The notes: a model not told the origin generated them from the letters alone. DNA of 64,000 nt from Burkholderiales bacterium (GCA_019509985.1 JAEKLF010000041.1:17017-81016); one strand, 5' to 3'. Positions 25,739-35,973 are shown, counted from the stretch's first letter. Numbers and translations are program-made.

Positions 25739-26439
25739 GATTTGGGCAGCGCGAGCTGAGTGAGGTCGATGCCGCGCTCCTTGGCGATGGCTTCGAGCAC
25801 CGGCAGCAGCGGCCCCAGCTTCTCGTCCAGCGCGTCGCGCACCGTGTCGACGACGACCTGGGTGCTGCGTTCGATCTCGATGTGCGCGCCGTCACCCACC
25901 ACCTTGTCGGCGAAGGTGGTCATGCGCAGCGTTTCGGGGATGAGCCAGACCTCGAACCAGCCCGAGCCGTCGCGCTCGCGCTGGGCTTCTGCCACAGTGA
26001 GGCTGCAGCCGTTGACGGCGATGTAGCCCTTGGCGAAGACATAGCGCATCCACGGCGCAGGCAGCGCGAAGCGGATGACGCGGTTGTTGTCCGGCGTGCG
26101 GATCTCGGCGATGCGGGCCGACACGTCGACATGGCCGGACAGCGGGTGGCCGCCGATCTCGGCGCCGTCCCTAGCGGCGCGCTCGACGTTCAGACCCGAG
26201 CCGACGCTCAAGGCCCCCAGCGTCGTCAGCTTCAGCGTCTGCGCCATCACGTCGAACAGCGCCAGGTCGGGCGACGGCCGTTCGGTGACAGTCAGGCAGA
26301 CGCCGTCGCAGGACACGCTGGCGCCGATGGCCAGCTCGTCGTCGAAGCCGGCCGGCAGCTTCAACGCCAAGGTGTGCAGGCCCTCGCGGGCCGAGATGGA
26401 TTCGACGCGGGCGACGCCTTGGACGATGCCGGTGAACAT
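25735..26439 (-). CDS. ribE: Riboflavin synthase alpha subunit
   Basis: A 234-residue enzyme that converts two 6,7-dimethyl-8-ribityllumazine molecules into riboflavin. It begins with the invariant MFTGIVQG and contains two lumazine-binding barrels: the first with CDGVCLTV, GGHPLSGHVD at the junction, the second with VNGCSLTV. It is a little longer than the E. coli enzyme because of a C-terminal tail (about 190-234). The start overlaps the stop of the ArsC-like gene by one base. No other rib gene is in the window. Confidence 0.96.
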   Translation of the reverse strand: MFTGIVQGVARVESISAREGLHTLALKLPAGFDDELAIGASVSCDGVCLTVTERPSPDLALFDVMAQTLKLTTLGALSVGSGLNVERAARDGAEIGGHPLSGHVDVSARIAEIRTPDNNRVIRFALPAPWMRYVFAKGYIAVNGCSLTVAEAQRERDGSGWFEVWLIPETLRMTTFADKVVGDGAHIEIERSTQVVVDTVRDALDEKLGPLLPVLEAIAKERGIDLTQLALPKS

Positions 26440-26795
26440 CAGAGGGTCTCCTTCTTCGCAGCAAACGCATCGGGCGTGAAGCCCAGCGTCAGGCTGCCGT
26501 CTGCCCAGCGCACGACCGGGCGTTTGATGACGCTGGGCTCGGCCAGCATCAGCGCGATGGCGGCCGCATCGTCGACGACGCCGGCCTTGGTCGCGTCATC
26601 GAGCTTGCGCCAGGTATTGCCGGAGCGATTCACGAGCTTGTCGCGCCCGAAGGCCTTCAGCCAGGCCGGCAGCAGGTCGTCGGGTACGCCCTGCTTCTTG
26701 AAGTCATGGAAGGCGACGTCCAAGCCCTGTTCGGCCAGCCAGGCACGGGCCTTCTTGACGGTGTCGCAGTTGGGGATGCCATAGACGGTGATCAT
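26439..26795 (-). CDS. ArsC/Spx/YffB-family reductase
   Basis: A 118-residue thioredoxin-fold protein with a single active-site cysteine in [15 protein letters not shown] (C11) and the family segments YHDFKKQG-like [10 protein letters not shown] and [10 protein letters not shown]. The YffB subgroup is thought to use glutathione rather than to reduce arsenate; no arsenic genes are nearby. Start is ATG 26795. Only 23 bases separate it from the divergent aat gene, so the promoters of each must lie within or overlap the other's 5' end. Confidence 0.92.
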   Translation of the reverse strand: MITVYGIPNCDTVKKARAWLAEQGLDVAFHDFKKQGVPDDLLPAWLKAFGRDKLVNRSGNTWRKLDDATKAGVVDDAAAIALMLAEPSVIKRPVVRWADGSLTLGFTPDAFAAKKETL

Positions 26796-26818
26796 GGGCG
26801 CCAACTTACCATGTCGGC

Positions 26819-27550
26819 ATGATCGACTGGCTCGACGAGGCCTCCCTCGACTTCCCGCCCAGCCATCGGGCGCTCGGCCCCGACACCGACGCGCCCGGCC
26901 TGCTCGCCGCCGGCGGCACGCTGACGCCCGAGCGCCTGGAAGCCGCCTACCGGCGCGGCATCTTCCCCTGGTATGGCCCCGGCCAGCCGCCGCTGTGGTG
27001 GGCGCCGGACCCGCGCATGGTGCTGCAGACGGCGAACTTCAGGCTGTCGCGCTCGCTGCGCAAGACGGTGCAACGCTTTGCCTCCACGGCCGGTTGCGAG
27101 ATCCGCATCGACCATGACCGCGCCGCCGTGCTGCGCGCCTGCGCCAGCGCGCCTCGCGAGGGCCAGAGCGGCACGTGGATCGTGCCCGAGCTGCAGGCGG
27201 CCTACCTGGCGTGGCCAGCCATGCACAGCGTCGAGACCTGGATGGACGGCGAGCTGGTCGGGGGCCTGTACGGCGTCAACCTCGGGCGCATGTTCTACGG
27301 CGAATCCATGTTCATGCGCCGCACCGATGCGTCCAAGATCGCGCTGGCCGCGCTGGTCTGCCTGTGCCGGGAGTTCGGCATCCCGTGGATCGACTGCCAG
27401 CAGAACACCGGGCACCTGGCCTCGCTGGGCGCTGCGGAAGTGTCGCGAAACGTGTTCGAAGCCCATCTCGCCACCTATGTGGGTGCACCCACGCCCGGGC
27501 CCTGGACCTATCATTCGAATCACTGGCACAGGCTTCTGACCTCGACGTGA
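26819..27550 (+). CDS. aat: Leucyl/phenylalanyl-tRNA-protein transferase
   Basis: A 243-residue cytosolic enzyme that attaches Leu or Phe from tRNA to proteins with N-terminal Lys or Arg, marking them for ClpAP. Family features include [11 protein letters not shown] near the N-terminus, [10 protein letters not shown], then [22 protein letters not shown] (shown in parts VETWMDGE and GGLYGV), a GESMFMR loop and the late [16 protein letters not shown]. Length is normal. It overlaps the next gene by four bases, forming the N-end-rule pair. Confidence 0.97.
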   Translation: MIDWLDEASLDFPPSHRALGPDTDAPGLLAAGGTLTPERLEAAYRRGIFPWYGPGQPPLWWAPDPRMVLQTANFRLSRSLRKTVQRFASTAGCEIRIDHDRAAVLRACASAPREGQSGTWIVPELQAAYLAWPAMHSVETWMDGELVGGLYGVNLGRMFYGESMFMRRTDASKIALAALVCLCREFGIPWIDCQQNTGHLASLGAAEVSRNVFEAHLATYVGAPTPGPWTYHSNHWHRLLTST

Positions 27551-28278
27551 CCCACCCCCAAGAACTGCCCCTCGCGCAGATCCAGTTCTACGCCACGGCC
27601 GCCTACCCGTGCAGCTACGTGTCGGGCCGCCAGGCGCGCTCCCAGGTCGCCACGCCCAGCCACCTCATCCACGCCGACGCCTACTCCAACCTGGTCGCCG
27701 CAGGCTTTCGGCGCAGCGGCCTGTTCACCTACCGCCCCTACTGCGATCAATGCCGCGCCTGCATTGCGCTGCGCGTGCCGGTCGGCCGCTTCCAGCCCAC
27801 CCGCAGTCAGGCGCGCGCGCTGAAGCGCCACCGCCACCTGCAGGCCAAGGTGATGCGCCTGGGCTACTCGCCGGAGCATTACGCCCTCTACCTGCGCTAC
27901 CAGGCCGGCCGCCACTCCGGCGGCGGCATGGACCACGACAGCGTCGACCAGTACACGCAGTTCCTGCTGCAGTCGCGCATCAACTCCCGCCTCGTCGAGT
28001 TCCGCGAACCCCTGCCTGACGGCAGCGCACCGCTGCGCATGGTGTCCATCCTCGACATCCTCAGCGACGGCCTGTCGGCGGTCTACACCTTCTATGACCC
28101 CGACGTGCCCGGCAGCTTCGGCACCTATGGCGTGATGTGGCAGATCCAGCAGGCACGCGAGCTCAAGCTCAGCCACCTCTACCTGGGCTACTGGATCGAG
28201 GAGAGTCCCAAGATGGCCTACAAGGCCGGCTTCAGGCCGCACCAGATCCTGAAGAACGGCGTCTGGGAAGACGCCTGA
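27547..28278 (+). CDS. bpt: Aspartate/glutamate leucyltransferase (Bpt, ATE1-like)
   Basis: A 243-residue aminoacyl-tRNA-protein transferase that adds Leu to N-terminal Asp or Glu. The N-terminal cysteine pattern typical of ATE1 proteins is present: [15 protein letters not shown], then [16 protein letters not shown]; the C-terminal part has [12 protein letters not shown] and [18 protein letters not shown] (split here by family blocks). The start is GTG 27547 (GTGACC), overlapping the aat stop as GTGA. The frame runs upstream within aat but does not belong to the protein. Confidence 0.95.
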   Translation: MTHPQELPLAQIQFYATAAYPCSYVSGRQARSQVATPSHLIHADAYSNLVAAGFRRSGLFTYRPYCDQCRACIALRVPVGRFQPTRSQARALKRHRHLQAKVMRLGYSPEHYALYLRYQAGRHSGGGMDHDSVDQYTQFLLQSRINSRLVEFREPLPDGSAPLRMVSILDILSDGLSAVYTFYDPDVPGSFGTYGVMWQIQQARELKLSHLYLGYWIEESPKMAYKAGFRPHQILKNGVWEDA

Positions 28279-28297
28279 GCACAGGGCTCGACCGAGC

Positions 28298-29250
28298 TCA
28301 GCTCAGCACGCGCTTCACCAACGCCTTCGTCGCCGCCGGCCACAGCTTCAGCCGCCAGGGGCGCTGACGCAGCACGTCGGCATAACTGGCCCAGGCCACC
28401 GCCGGATCACCAGAGGCCAGGTGGTCGTAACCGAACTGGATGGCGAGGCGGTCGAGATGGTCCTGCATGACGCGCCGGTCCATGGCCGTGCCGGCCTTGG
28501 GATCGGTCAGGCCCCAGCGCTTCAGCGCCTGCTCAATCACCACACGCTCATAGTTCACCGGCCGGGCCTTGCGTGACACCGAACCCGGCACCACGCGGTA
28601 GTAGGCACCGATGCAATCGAGCTGGTCGACCTTGGCCTCGCGCGACGCACGCAGCCAGAAGTCGTAGTCGTCGCCGTTGAAGAGGTTCACGTCGAAGCCG
28701 CCGAGCTTGTCGATCAGGCTGCGCCGCATCATCACCGTGGTGGTCAGCAGATGGCACTCCAGCAGCAGCTTGGTGTACATCCAGCCGGAGCGATCGGCCA
28801 CCACCGCGTTGCCCACGACGGGCGCCGGGCTGACCGCAGGGATGCGGAAGACGCCATCAGCATCCGCCGGCCAGACGAACCAGCGGGTGAACACGGTGCT
28901 GACGTCCGCATGCGCGCACAGGTGGGCCACCTGGGCCGACAGCTTGGTCGGCAGCCAGATGTCGTCGGCATCGAGAAATGCAACGAACTCGCCACGCACG
29001 GCCGCGAGGCCCGCGTTGCGAGCCCGCGGCGGGCCGGCGTTGGCCTGGTCGACCACGCGGATGCGATCACCGTAGCCACGCAGCACGTCCAGCGTGTTGT
29101 CCTTGGAGCCGTCGTTGACGACGATGACCTCGACGTGCGGATAGTCCTGCGCCAGCACGCTGTCGACCGCCTCGGCCACATAGGCCGCGGCGTTGTAGGC
29201 CGGGATGATGACCGAGACGAGGCCGGCCTCCATCGGCTCGGCGTCCGATG

Positions 29251-29254
<4 letters not shown>
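28298..29254 (-). CDS. Family 2 glycosyltransferase
   Basis: A 318-residue GT-A-fold glycosyltransferase. The N-terminus has [20 protein letters not shown], then [13 protein letters not shown] and the metal site region [10 protein letters not shown], all standard for GT2. It probably adds a sugar to the exopolysaccharide repeat unit on the inner face of the membrane. It starts at a TTG (29254) with a GGAG seven bases upstream and a four-base overlap with the epimerase-like gene; an ATG at 29233 is an alternative. It ends 20 bases from the convergent bpt gene. Confidence 0.9.
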
Positions 29255-30237
<983 letters not shown>

Positions 30238-30317
30238 CTTTTCAAGTCCTGTTCGCGAAAGGCCCGTCGAGCGTAGCCATGGGGAAAAGAGGCGCGGATT
30301 CTAGGTGCGCAGGTCGT

Positions 30318-31580
30318 TCAGACCAGCACCTCGACGCAGGGGGGGTGCCCGAGAAATCCCTCGGGGCTGGCGCTGCGGCCATAGGCGCCGCTCTGGTAGA
30401 CGACCGCCAGGTCGCCGATCTCGCCTCGGGCCATGTCCATGCGGTCGGCCAGCAGGTCCAGCGGCGTGCACAACGGGCCGACGACGCTGGCGGCCTCGGT
30501 GGCGGATTCGCTGCGACCTTGCGGCTCGACTGAGGCCGGATAGTTCTTGCGCAGTACCTGGCCGAAGTTGCCGGAGGCCGACAGGTGATGGTGCAGGCCG
30601 CCATCCGCCACCAGGAAGACCTGGCCGCGCGAGACCTTGCGGTCGACGATGCGACTGACGTAGACACCGGCCTCGCCGACGAGGTAGCGACCCAGCTCGA
30701 TGACGAGCTTGGCCTGTGGCAGATCGGTCTGGGCGCGCGCCTGCAGCGCGGCGAGGTTGTCGGCAATGGGCGCCAGGCCCAGTCGCGCCTCGCCCGGGAA
30801 GTACGGAATGCCGAAACCGCCGCCCAGGTTCAGGAATCTGACCGGAGCCGGTGCGGACTCGGCCAGGCGCAGCGCCAGCTCGTAGCTCTTGAGCTGAGCC
30901 TCGCAAATCGCCTCGGCCTTCAGGTTCTGCGAGCCGGCGAACAGGTGAAAGCCCTCGAAGGCAACGCCGTCGCCCGCCAGCCGGCCCACCTCGGCCAGCA
31001 CCTCGGGCAGGCTTTCGGCGTCGATGCCGAACTGCTTGGGGCCGCCGCTCATGCGCATGCCCGAGCCTTTCAGCTCGAAGTCGGGGTTCACGCGCAGCGC
31101 CACGCGGGCCGGTCGGCCCAGGCGCTGCGAAGCGCGCGCCAGCGGCGCGAGTTCCCGTGCCGACTCGACATTGACGAGCACGCCGGCCGCGACCGCCTGG
31201 CCCAGCTCGATGTCGCGCTTGCCGGGGCCGGCGAAGCTGATCTCGTGCACATCGGCGCCGGCGTTCAACGCCACCTGCAGCTCGCCCGCCGAGGCCACGT
31301 CGATGCCGTCCACCAGGCCGGCCATCAGCCCGACCAGGGCCGGCATCGGGTTGGCCTTCATCGCGTAGTGCAGCTCGATGCCCCGCGGCAGCGCCGCGCG
31401 CAGCTCGGCCACGCGGGTTCTCAGCAGGCCGCGGTCGTAGGCGTAGAACGGCGTCTGCCCGACGCGCTCAGCCAGCACCGACAGGCGTTGTCCGCCGACC
31501 AGCAGCTCACCGTTCGCGTCGCGAGGAAAGAGCACGGGCGCATGCTCGAGGGCACGCTTCGGAGTCGGGGAGTCAGTCAT
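30318..31580 (-). CDS. PLP-dependent decarboxylase, exosortase A system-associated
   Basis: A 420-residue fold-type III decarboxylase related to diaminopimelate/ornithine decarboxylases. The PLP lysine is K75 in HYAMKANP; the phosphate-binding loop NLGGGFGIPYF lies near 255; the active-site cysteine region VVGPLCTPLD is near 368. It belongs to the subgroup found only in exosortase A loci. The substrate is unknown; decarboxylation of an amino acid or amino acyl group bound to the neighbouring ACP is an inference. It begins six bases after the ligase stop, so the two are co-expressed. Confidence 0.93.
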   Translation of the reverse strand: MTDSPTPKRALEHAPVLFPRDANGELLVGGQRLSVLAERVGQTPFYAYDRGLLRTRVAELRAALPRGIELHYAMKANPMPALVGLMAGLVDGIDVASAGELQVALNAGADVHEISFAGPGKRDIELGQAVAAGVLVNVESARELAPLARASQRLGRPARVALRVNPDFELKGSGMRMSGGPKQFGIDAESLPEVLAEVGRLAGDGVAFEGFHLFAGSQNLKAEAICEAQLKSYELALRLAESAPAPVRFLNLGGGFGIPYFPGEARLGLAPIADNLAALQARAQTDLPQAKLVIELGRYLVGEAGVYVSRIVDRKVSRGQVFLVADGGLHHHLSASGNFGQVLRKNYPASVEPQGRSESATEAASVVGPLCTPLDLLADRMDMARGEIGDLAVVYQSGAYGRSASPEGFLGHPPCVEVLV

Positions 31581-31586
31581 GCAGGG

Positions 31587-33176
31587 TCATGCGGTTTGGC
31601 GTTCGACCCAGTCGGTCGATAGCGTCTTGCGGTCGATCTTGCCGTTGGGGTTGCGCGGCAGCGGGCCCGTGCGGGCGTCGATGCCGTGCGGCACCATGTA
31701 GGCCGGCATGCGGGCCTTGCAGGCAGCGGTCAGCGCGGCCAGGTCGAGTTCGCTGACGCCCTCGGGTGGCGTCGCGATGACCTGGATGGCCTGGCCCAGG
31801 GCGTCGTGATAGACACCGAAGGCCACGCACTCGCCCACCAGCCCCGTCGCGTACAGAACCTCCTCAACCTCGGTCGGACTGACCCGGTAGCCCGAGGTCT
31901 TCATCATTTCGTCGCGGCGGCCGACGAAGTACAGAAATCCTTCGGCGTCGCGCTTGACGGTGTCACCGGAGAACACGGCGAATTCCGGCAGCTGCAGACC
32001 GCCCTCGCGGCCACCCACGCCGACCGGCAACGGCTTGTAGCGCTCGGCCGTCTTCTCGGCGTCGTTCCAGTAGCCCAGGCCGACGAGAGCGCCGCGGTGC
32101 ACCAGCTCGCCCGGCTCGTCCGGCGCGCATTCGCTGCCGTCCTCGCGCAGCACGAGGATCTCGGCGTTCGGGATCGCCTTGCCGATGGAATCCGGACGGC
32201 GGTCCACCTCGGCGGGCGGCAGGTAGGTCGAGCGGAAGGCCTCGGTCAGGCCATACATCAGGAAGGGCTTGGCCGACGGCGCCTTGGCCCGCAGCAGGTC
32301 CAGCGTCGCCCGCGGCATGCGCCCGCCGGTGTTGGCGAAATAGCGCAGGTGGGCGTCGATGGCGGCCGGCCATTCGAGCTGGGTCAGCTGGATGTAGAGC
32401 GGCGGCACGGCGGTCAGGCCGGTGACCTTCTCGCGCTCCATGGCCTTGAGCACGTCCTTGGGCAGCAGATAGTTCAGCAGCACGACGCGCGCGCCACTGT
32501 GGAAGGCCGTCGTCAGCTGGCTGAAGCCGGCATCGAACGACAGCGGCAGCGCGGCCAGCAGCGTGTCGCTGGCGCGGTTGTCCAGGTAGCTCGCCACGCT
32601 CTTGCCGCCGGCCACCATGTTGCGGTGGGACAGCACGACGCCCTTGGGCCGGCCTGTCGAACCCGAGGTGTAGAGAATGGCTGTCATGTCGGTGTCGATG
32701 ACGCGGTGGCCGGCGCGGGCCGGCGCGGCCAGCAGCGCGGCCCAGTCATGCACGGGCACTGGGGCCGAGCCGGCGCCACTGGTCAGCACGACATGGCGCA
32801 GCGACGGGCATTGCGTCAACACCTCGCCCAGCTGCGCCAGGCGTTCGGGCGACGTGACGAGCACGCGCACGTCGCAGTCGCGCAGGATGAAGCCGACCTG
32901 CTCGGGCTTGAGCAGTGGGTTCAGCGGCACGAAGACGCCGCCGGCGGCCGGCGCGCCAAAGCTGGCGACGACGGTCTCGAAGCGCTTTTCCAGGTAGATC
33001 GCGACCCGCTCGCCACGGCCCAGTCCCAGGGCCATCAAGCCGCTCGCAAAGCCGCGCACGGCGGCATCCAGTTCGCCATAGCTCAACGTCGCCGCGCCAT
33101 GGGTCAGGGCCGAGGCGTCGGGCGTGCGCTCGGCGGCAACGGCCACCAACTCGTTCAGCAGCGTGGATTCGGGCAT
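31587..33176 (-). CDS. Acyl-CoA ligase (AMP-forming), exosortase A system-associated
   Basis: A 529-residue ANL-superfamily enzyme. The AMP-binding loop AILYTSGSTGRPKGVVLSHR (split as TSGSTGRPKG) lies near 175, the adenine-binding MYGLTEAFRSTY region near 330, and the C-terminal GRRDEMMKTSGYRVSPTEVEE hinge near 425 (key residues GRRDEM and KTSGYRVSP). It would activate an acid or amino acid as adenylate and load a thioester, probably on the ACP encoded divergently 217 bases away. The start is ATG 33176; 30 residues upstream in the same frame are not conserved. Confidence 0.93.
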   Translation of the reverse strand: MPESTLLNELVAVAAERTPDASALTHGAATLSYGELDAAVRGFASGLMALGLGRGERVAIYLEKRFETVVASFGAPAAGGVFVPLNPLLKPEQVGFILRDCDVRVLVTSPERLAQLGEVLTQCPSLRHVVLTSGAGSAPVPVHDWAALLAAPARAGHRVIDTDMTAILYTSGSTGRPKGVVLSHRNMVAGGKSVASYLDNRASDTLLAALPLSFDAGFSQLTTAFHSGARVVLLNYLLPKDVLKAMEREKVTGLTAVPPLYIQLTQLEWPAAIDAHLRYFANTGGRMPRATLDLLRAKAPSAKPFLMYGLTEAFRSTYLPPAEVDRRPDSIGKAIPNAEILVLREDGSECAPDEPGELVHRGALVGLGYWNDAEKTAERYKPLPVGVGGREGGLQLPEFAVFSGDTVKRDAEGFLYFVGRRDEMMKTSGYRVSPTEVEEVLYATGLVGECVAFGVYHDALGQAIQVIATPPEGVSELDLAALTAACKARMPAYMVPHGIDARTGPLPRNPNGKIDRKTLSTDWVERQTA

Positions 33177-33306
33177 GGGCGCAGGTCGGGTCAGAGTGAG
33201 CGGGCTTTTTGCGCGTGGGTCGAGGACCGTGGGGCTGGTCGCGCACAACGATCTCTTGCGCGGCATCGGGTCACGCGCAAACAGCCGTTAAAAAAGTATC
33301 GCACGC

Positions 33307-33348
33307 GCCCCCGGGGCCGAGGGGTGGCCGCCCCCGGGGCCGAGGGGT
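33307..33348. repeat. Direct repeat of 19 bases, two copies, in the divergent promoter region
   Basis: An exact 19-base sequence (GCCCCCGGGGCCGAGGGGT) occurs at 33307-33325 and 33330-33348, period 23. It sits between the ligase and ACP genes, 45 bases before the ACP start, and contains the palindrome CCCCGGGG. About two helical turns separate the copies, so a dimeric regulator could bind both. A slippage duplication is the simpler explanation. Confidence 0.6.
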
Positions 33349-33393
33349 CGGCGGGCTAAACTGCGCGGCTGCATTTTTGGACGCTAGACCCCA

Positions 33394-33651
33394 ATGGACA
33401 ACGCCCAGGTGCTCAGCCATGTGCTGAGGCTTCTCGACGACGTGCTGAGCCTGAACGGCCGCGCCCAGACCTTCACTCGCGACACCGCCCTGCTCGGCGC
33501 CCTGCCCGAGCTGGACTCGATGGCCGTGGTGAGCCTGATCACCGCGCTGGAGGAACAGCTCGGCCTGGTCGTCGACGATGACGACATCGACGGCGACACC
33601 TTTGCCACCGTGGGCTCGCTGGCGGACTTCGTCGCCGCCCGCCTCGGTTGA
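33394..33651 (+). CDS. Acyl carrier protein, exosortase A system-associated
   Basis: An 85-residue phosphopantetheine-binding protein. The attachment serine is S42 in LPELDSMAVVSLI; the helical, acidic make-up (VVDDDDIDGDTF) is typical of carriers. It likely receives the product of the neighbouring ligase (31587-33176) and holds it during modification by the decarboxylase or hydrolases. It is the first gene of a tightly coupled plus-strand operon, and its stop overlaps the next start (TTGA). Confidence 0.9.
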   Translation: MDNAQVLSHVLRLLDDVLSLNGRAQTFTRDTALLGALPELDSMAVVSLITALEEQLGLVVDDDDIDGDTFATVGSLADFVAARLG

Positions 33652-34451
33652 CCCCTCACGCCGACGTCTTCTTCCTGCCCGCCGCCGGCGGCGAGCAGCG
33701 GCTTTGCCTGTTCCATGCGCCTGTGGGCGCGCCGCGCAGCCGCGTGCTCTACCTGCACCCGTTCGCCGAAGAGATGAACAAGTCGCGCCGCATGGCCGCC
33801 CTGGCCTGCCGCGCGCTGGCCGAGGCCGGGCATGCCGTGCTGCAGGTCGACTTGCGTGGCTGCGGCGATTCGTCGGCCGACTTTGGCGACGCGTCCTGGG
33901 CCGACTGGCAGGCCGATGCCCGCCTTGGCCTGGCCTGGCTGGACGCCCATGTCACTGATGCACCTGTGTGGCTCTGGGGCTTGCGCGCCGGCGCACTGCT
34001 GGCCGCCGCCGACTGGGGCCGCCCCGTGAACTACCTTTTCTGGCAGCCGATGACCAACGGCAAGCTCGCGCTGCAGCAGTTCCTGCGCCTGAAGCTCGCC
34101 GCCGAGATGGCCAGCGGTGCGAGCAAGGGGCTGATGGATGCGATGAAGACCGAACTGGCCGCCGGCCGCCCGGTCGAGATCGCCGGCTACCGCCTGAGCG
34201 CCAATCTGGCCTCGGGCCTCGACGCAGCCAGGCTGGCGCCCAGCGGCGTGCCGGGTCGCGTGGAGTGGCTGGAACTCAGCACTCGCGAGGACGCCGTGCT
34301 GACGTCCGTCAGCGAACAGGCCATCAAGTCATGGCAGGACGCCGGTTGGGCCGTGCGCCCGCAGATCGTGCCGGGCCCCGGCTTCTGGGCAACCAGCGAG
34401 ATCGAACTCGCGCCGGCCCTCATCGCCCGCACGGTGGAGGCGCTGTCGTGA
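33648..34451 (+). CDS. Alpha/beta hydrolase 2, exosortase A system-associated
   Basis: A 267-residue alpha/beta-hydrolase-fold protein of the exosortase-associated hydrolase 2 group. It has YLHPFAEEMNKSRR near residue 35 and DLRGCGDSS near 68. At the nucleophile elbow it reads GLRAG (111-115), with Arg113 in the place of the usual Ser, so classical hydrolysis is doubtful. It may be a binding partner of hydrolase 1 or use another mechanism. The start is TTG 33648, which overlaps the ACP stop. Confidence 0.88.
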   Translation: MTPHADVFFLPAAGGEQRLCLFHAPVGAPRSRVLYLHPFAEEMNKSRRMAALACRALAEAGHAVLQVDLRGCGDSSADFGDASWADWQADARLGLAWLDAHVTDAPVWLWGLRAGALLAAADWGRPVNYLFWQPMTNGKLALQQFLRLKLAAEMASGASKGLMDAMKTELAAGRPVEIAGYRLSANLASGLDAARLAPSGVPGRVEWLELSTREDAVLTSVSEQAIKSWQDAGWAVRPQIVPGPGFWATSEIELAPALIARTVEALS

Positions 34452-35293
34452 AGGAGTCGGTGCTGAAATTCAGCTGCGAGGGTGACCCGCTGGTTGGCAT
34501 CCTGGCCGAGCCCGCGCGCGGCATGCTGGCCGAGGTTGGCGTCGTCATCGTCGTCGGTGGCCCGCAGTACCGCGCCGGCAGTCACCGCCAATTCACGCTG
34601 CTGGCCCGTCATCTGGCCGAGAACGGCTTCGCGGTGCTGCGCTTCGACTACCGCAGCATGGGTGACAGCGCCGGGGACGCGCGCGACTTCCTCGCCGTGG
34701 ACGCTGACATCGGCGCGGCCATCGATGCGCTGCTGGCCGCGCGCCCAGGGCTCAGGCGGGTGGTGCTGTGGGGGCTGTGCGATGCGGCGTCGGCCGCCCT
34801 GCTCTACCTCGAACAAAAGCCCGACCCTCGGGTCGTGGGGCTGGCCCTGGCCAATCCGTGGGTCCGGTCCGCCGCTTCCCTCGCCCGCACCCACGTCAAG
34901 CACTACTACGGCCAACGCCTGCTGCAAGCGGAGTTCTGGCTCAAGCTGCTCCGCGGCGGTGTCGGACTTGGCGCCGTGAAGGGCCTCCTGCGCACGATCA
35001 AGGCCAGCCGCGGGACGGCACCCGACAACCGCAGCTTCCAGCAACGCATGGCTGTCGGATGGCGACAAACGCCCATGCCCATCCTGCTGATGCTCAGTGG
35101 CGACGACTACACTGCCAAGGAGTTTTTGGATCATGCATCCGGGTCGCCAGAGTGGACGGGCTTGCTCAGCGAGCGCCAAGTCTCGCGGATCGATTTTCCG
35201 GGCGCGGACCACACGTTTTCGGACGGCATTCAGGCGGAATGCCTATCGACCACCACTCACCGCTGGCTGCACGACATCGCATCATCCCCATGA
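34448..35293 (+). CDS. Alpha/beta hydrolase 1, exosortase A system-associated
   Basis: A 281-residue alpha/beta-hydrolase-fold protein of the hydrolase 1 group. The N-terminal strand VGVVIVVGGPQYRAGSHRQF and the FDYRSMGDS segment are conserved. The nucleophile elbow is GLCDA with Cys111 in the serine position, as in dienelactone hydrolase, and GADHTFSD supplies the late histidine. It might release or transfer the acyl group from the ACP. The start is GTG 34448 (overlap GTGA with hydrolase 2). Confidence 0.9.
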   Translation: MKESVLKFSCEGDPLVGILAEPARGMLAEVGVVIVVGGPQYRAGSHRQFTLLARHLAENGFAVLRFDYRSMGDSAGDARDFLAVDADIGAAIDALLAARPGLRRVVLWGLCDAASAALLYLEQKPDPRVVGLALANPWVRSAASLARTHVKHYYGQRLLQAEFWLKLLRGGVGLGAVKGLLRTIKASRGTAPDNRSFQQRMAVGWRQTPMPILLMLSGDDYTAKEFLDHASGSPEWTGLLSERQVSRIDFPGADHTFSDGIQAECLSTTTHRWLHDIASSP

Positions 35294-35973
35294 AGCAGCT
35301 CCGCTTTCCCCTGACGTTGTGTCGCTTGCTCACGGTGACCGCCGTGACGGTGGCCGCCTCATCCGCGCACGCCCAGGTCATTCAGCCCTGCGGCTCCCTT
35401 GAGAACAACTACGGCCCCTACGACTACCGCGGTCGCGAAGGGAGCAAGCGCATCGTCGAGGTCAACCATTTCGACTCCGGTGTGGAGACCCTGACGAAGC
35501 GGATGACCGGCCCCTTTGGCGGCGACATCGCCTACACGCTCCGTGCCTTCCCGAACCACTATCGCGCGCTCGTCACCTTGGAACGACTGGCTGAGAAGGA
35601 GAAGGCCGACCCGCCCGACGGCGCCCACTATTCGGTGGAGTGCTTCTACGACCGCGCTCTGCGCTTCGTCCCCGACGACCATCTCGTGCGGCTGCTCTAC
35701 GCGAACTACCTCGTCAAGCGCAGCCGCCGCGACGACGCGCTGAAGCAGATCGAATACGTGGCGCGCACCGAAAGCGACAACCCGCTCGCTCAGCTCAACG
35801 TGGCACGTCTGTACCTCGACATGAAGGAGTACGACCTGGCCCTGGCCACGGTACATCACCTCATGTCGCTGGGCTATGACCGGCCGGATCTGCGTGACCG
35901 CCTGATCGCGGCTGGGCGCTGGGTGGAACCCGCGGCTGCGGCGGCAAGCGCGCCGGCCAGTGGTGCCCGATAG
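35290..35973 (+). CDS. Periplasmic TPR-like protein of the exopolysaccharide operon
   Basis: A 227-residue exported protein. The signal peptide (TLCRLLTVTAVTVAASSAHA) is cut before QVIQPCGS. The rest forms helical pairs of TPR type: ALRFVPDDHLVRLLYANYLV, then RRDDALKQIEYVARTESDNPLAQLNVARLY (in parts) and KEYDLALATVHHLMSLGY. Two cysteines lie in the mature part. TPR proteins of such loci scaffold the export machinery. It is coupled to hydrolase 1 by ATGA and directly abuts the flippase. Confidence 0.8.
   Translation: MKQLRFPLTLCRLLTVTAVTVAASSAHAQVIQPCGSLENNYGPYDYRGREGSKRIVEVNHFDSGVETLTKRMTGPFGGDIAYTLRAFPNHYRALVTLERLAEKEKADPPDGAHYSVECFYDRALRFVPDDHLVRLLYANYLVKRSRRDDALKQIEYVARTESDNPLAQLNVARLYLDMKEYDLALATVHHLMSLGYDRPDLRDRLIAAGRWVEPAAAAASAPASGAR

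Noticed and set aside
26439..26795. Arsenate reductase in an ars operon
   Set aside because: The sequence fits the YffB/Spx subgroup, and no ars genes are nearby.
33307..33348. Short direct repeats as a minimal CRISPR
   Set aside because: Only two copies with a 4-base gap and no cas genes.
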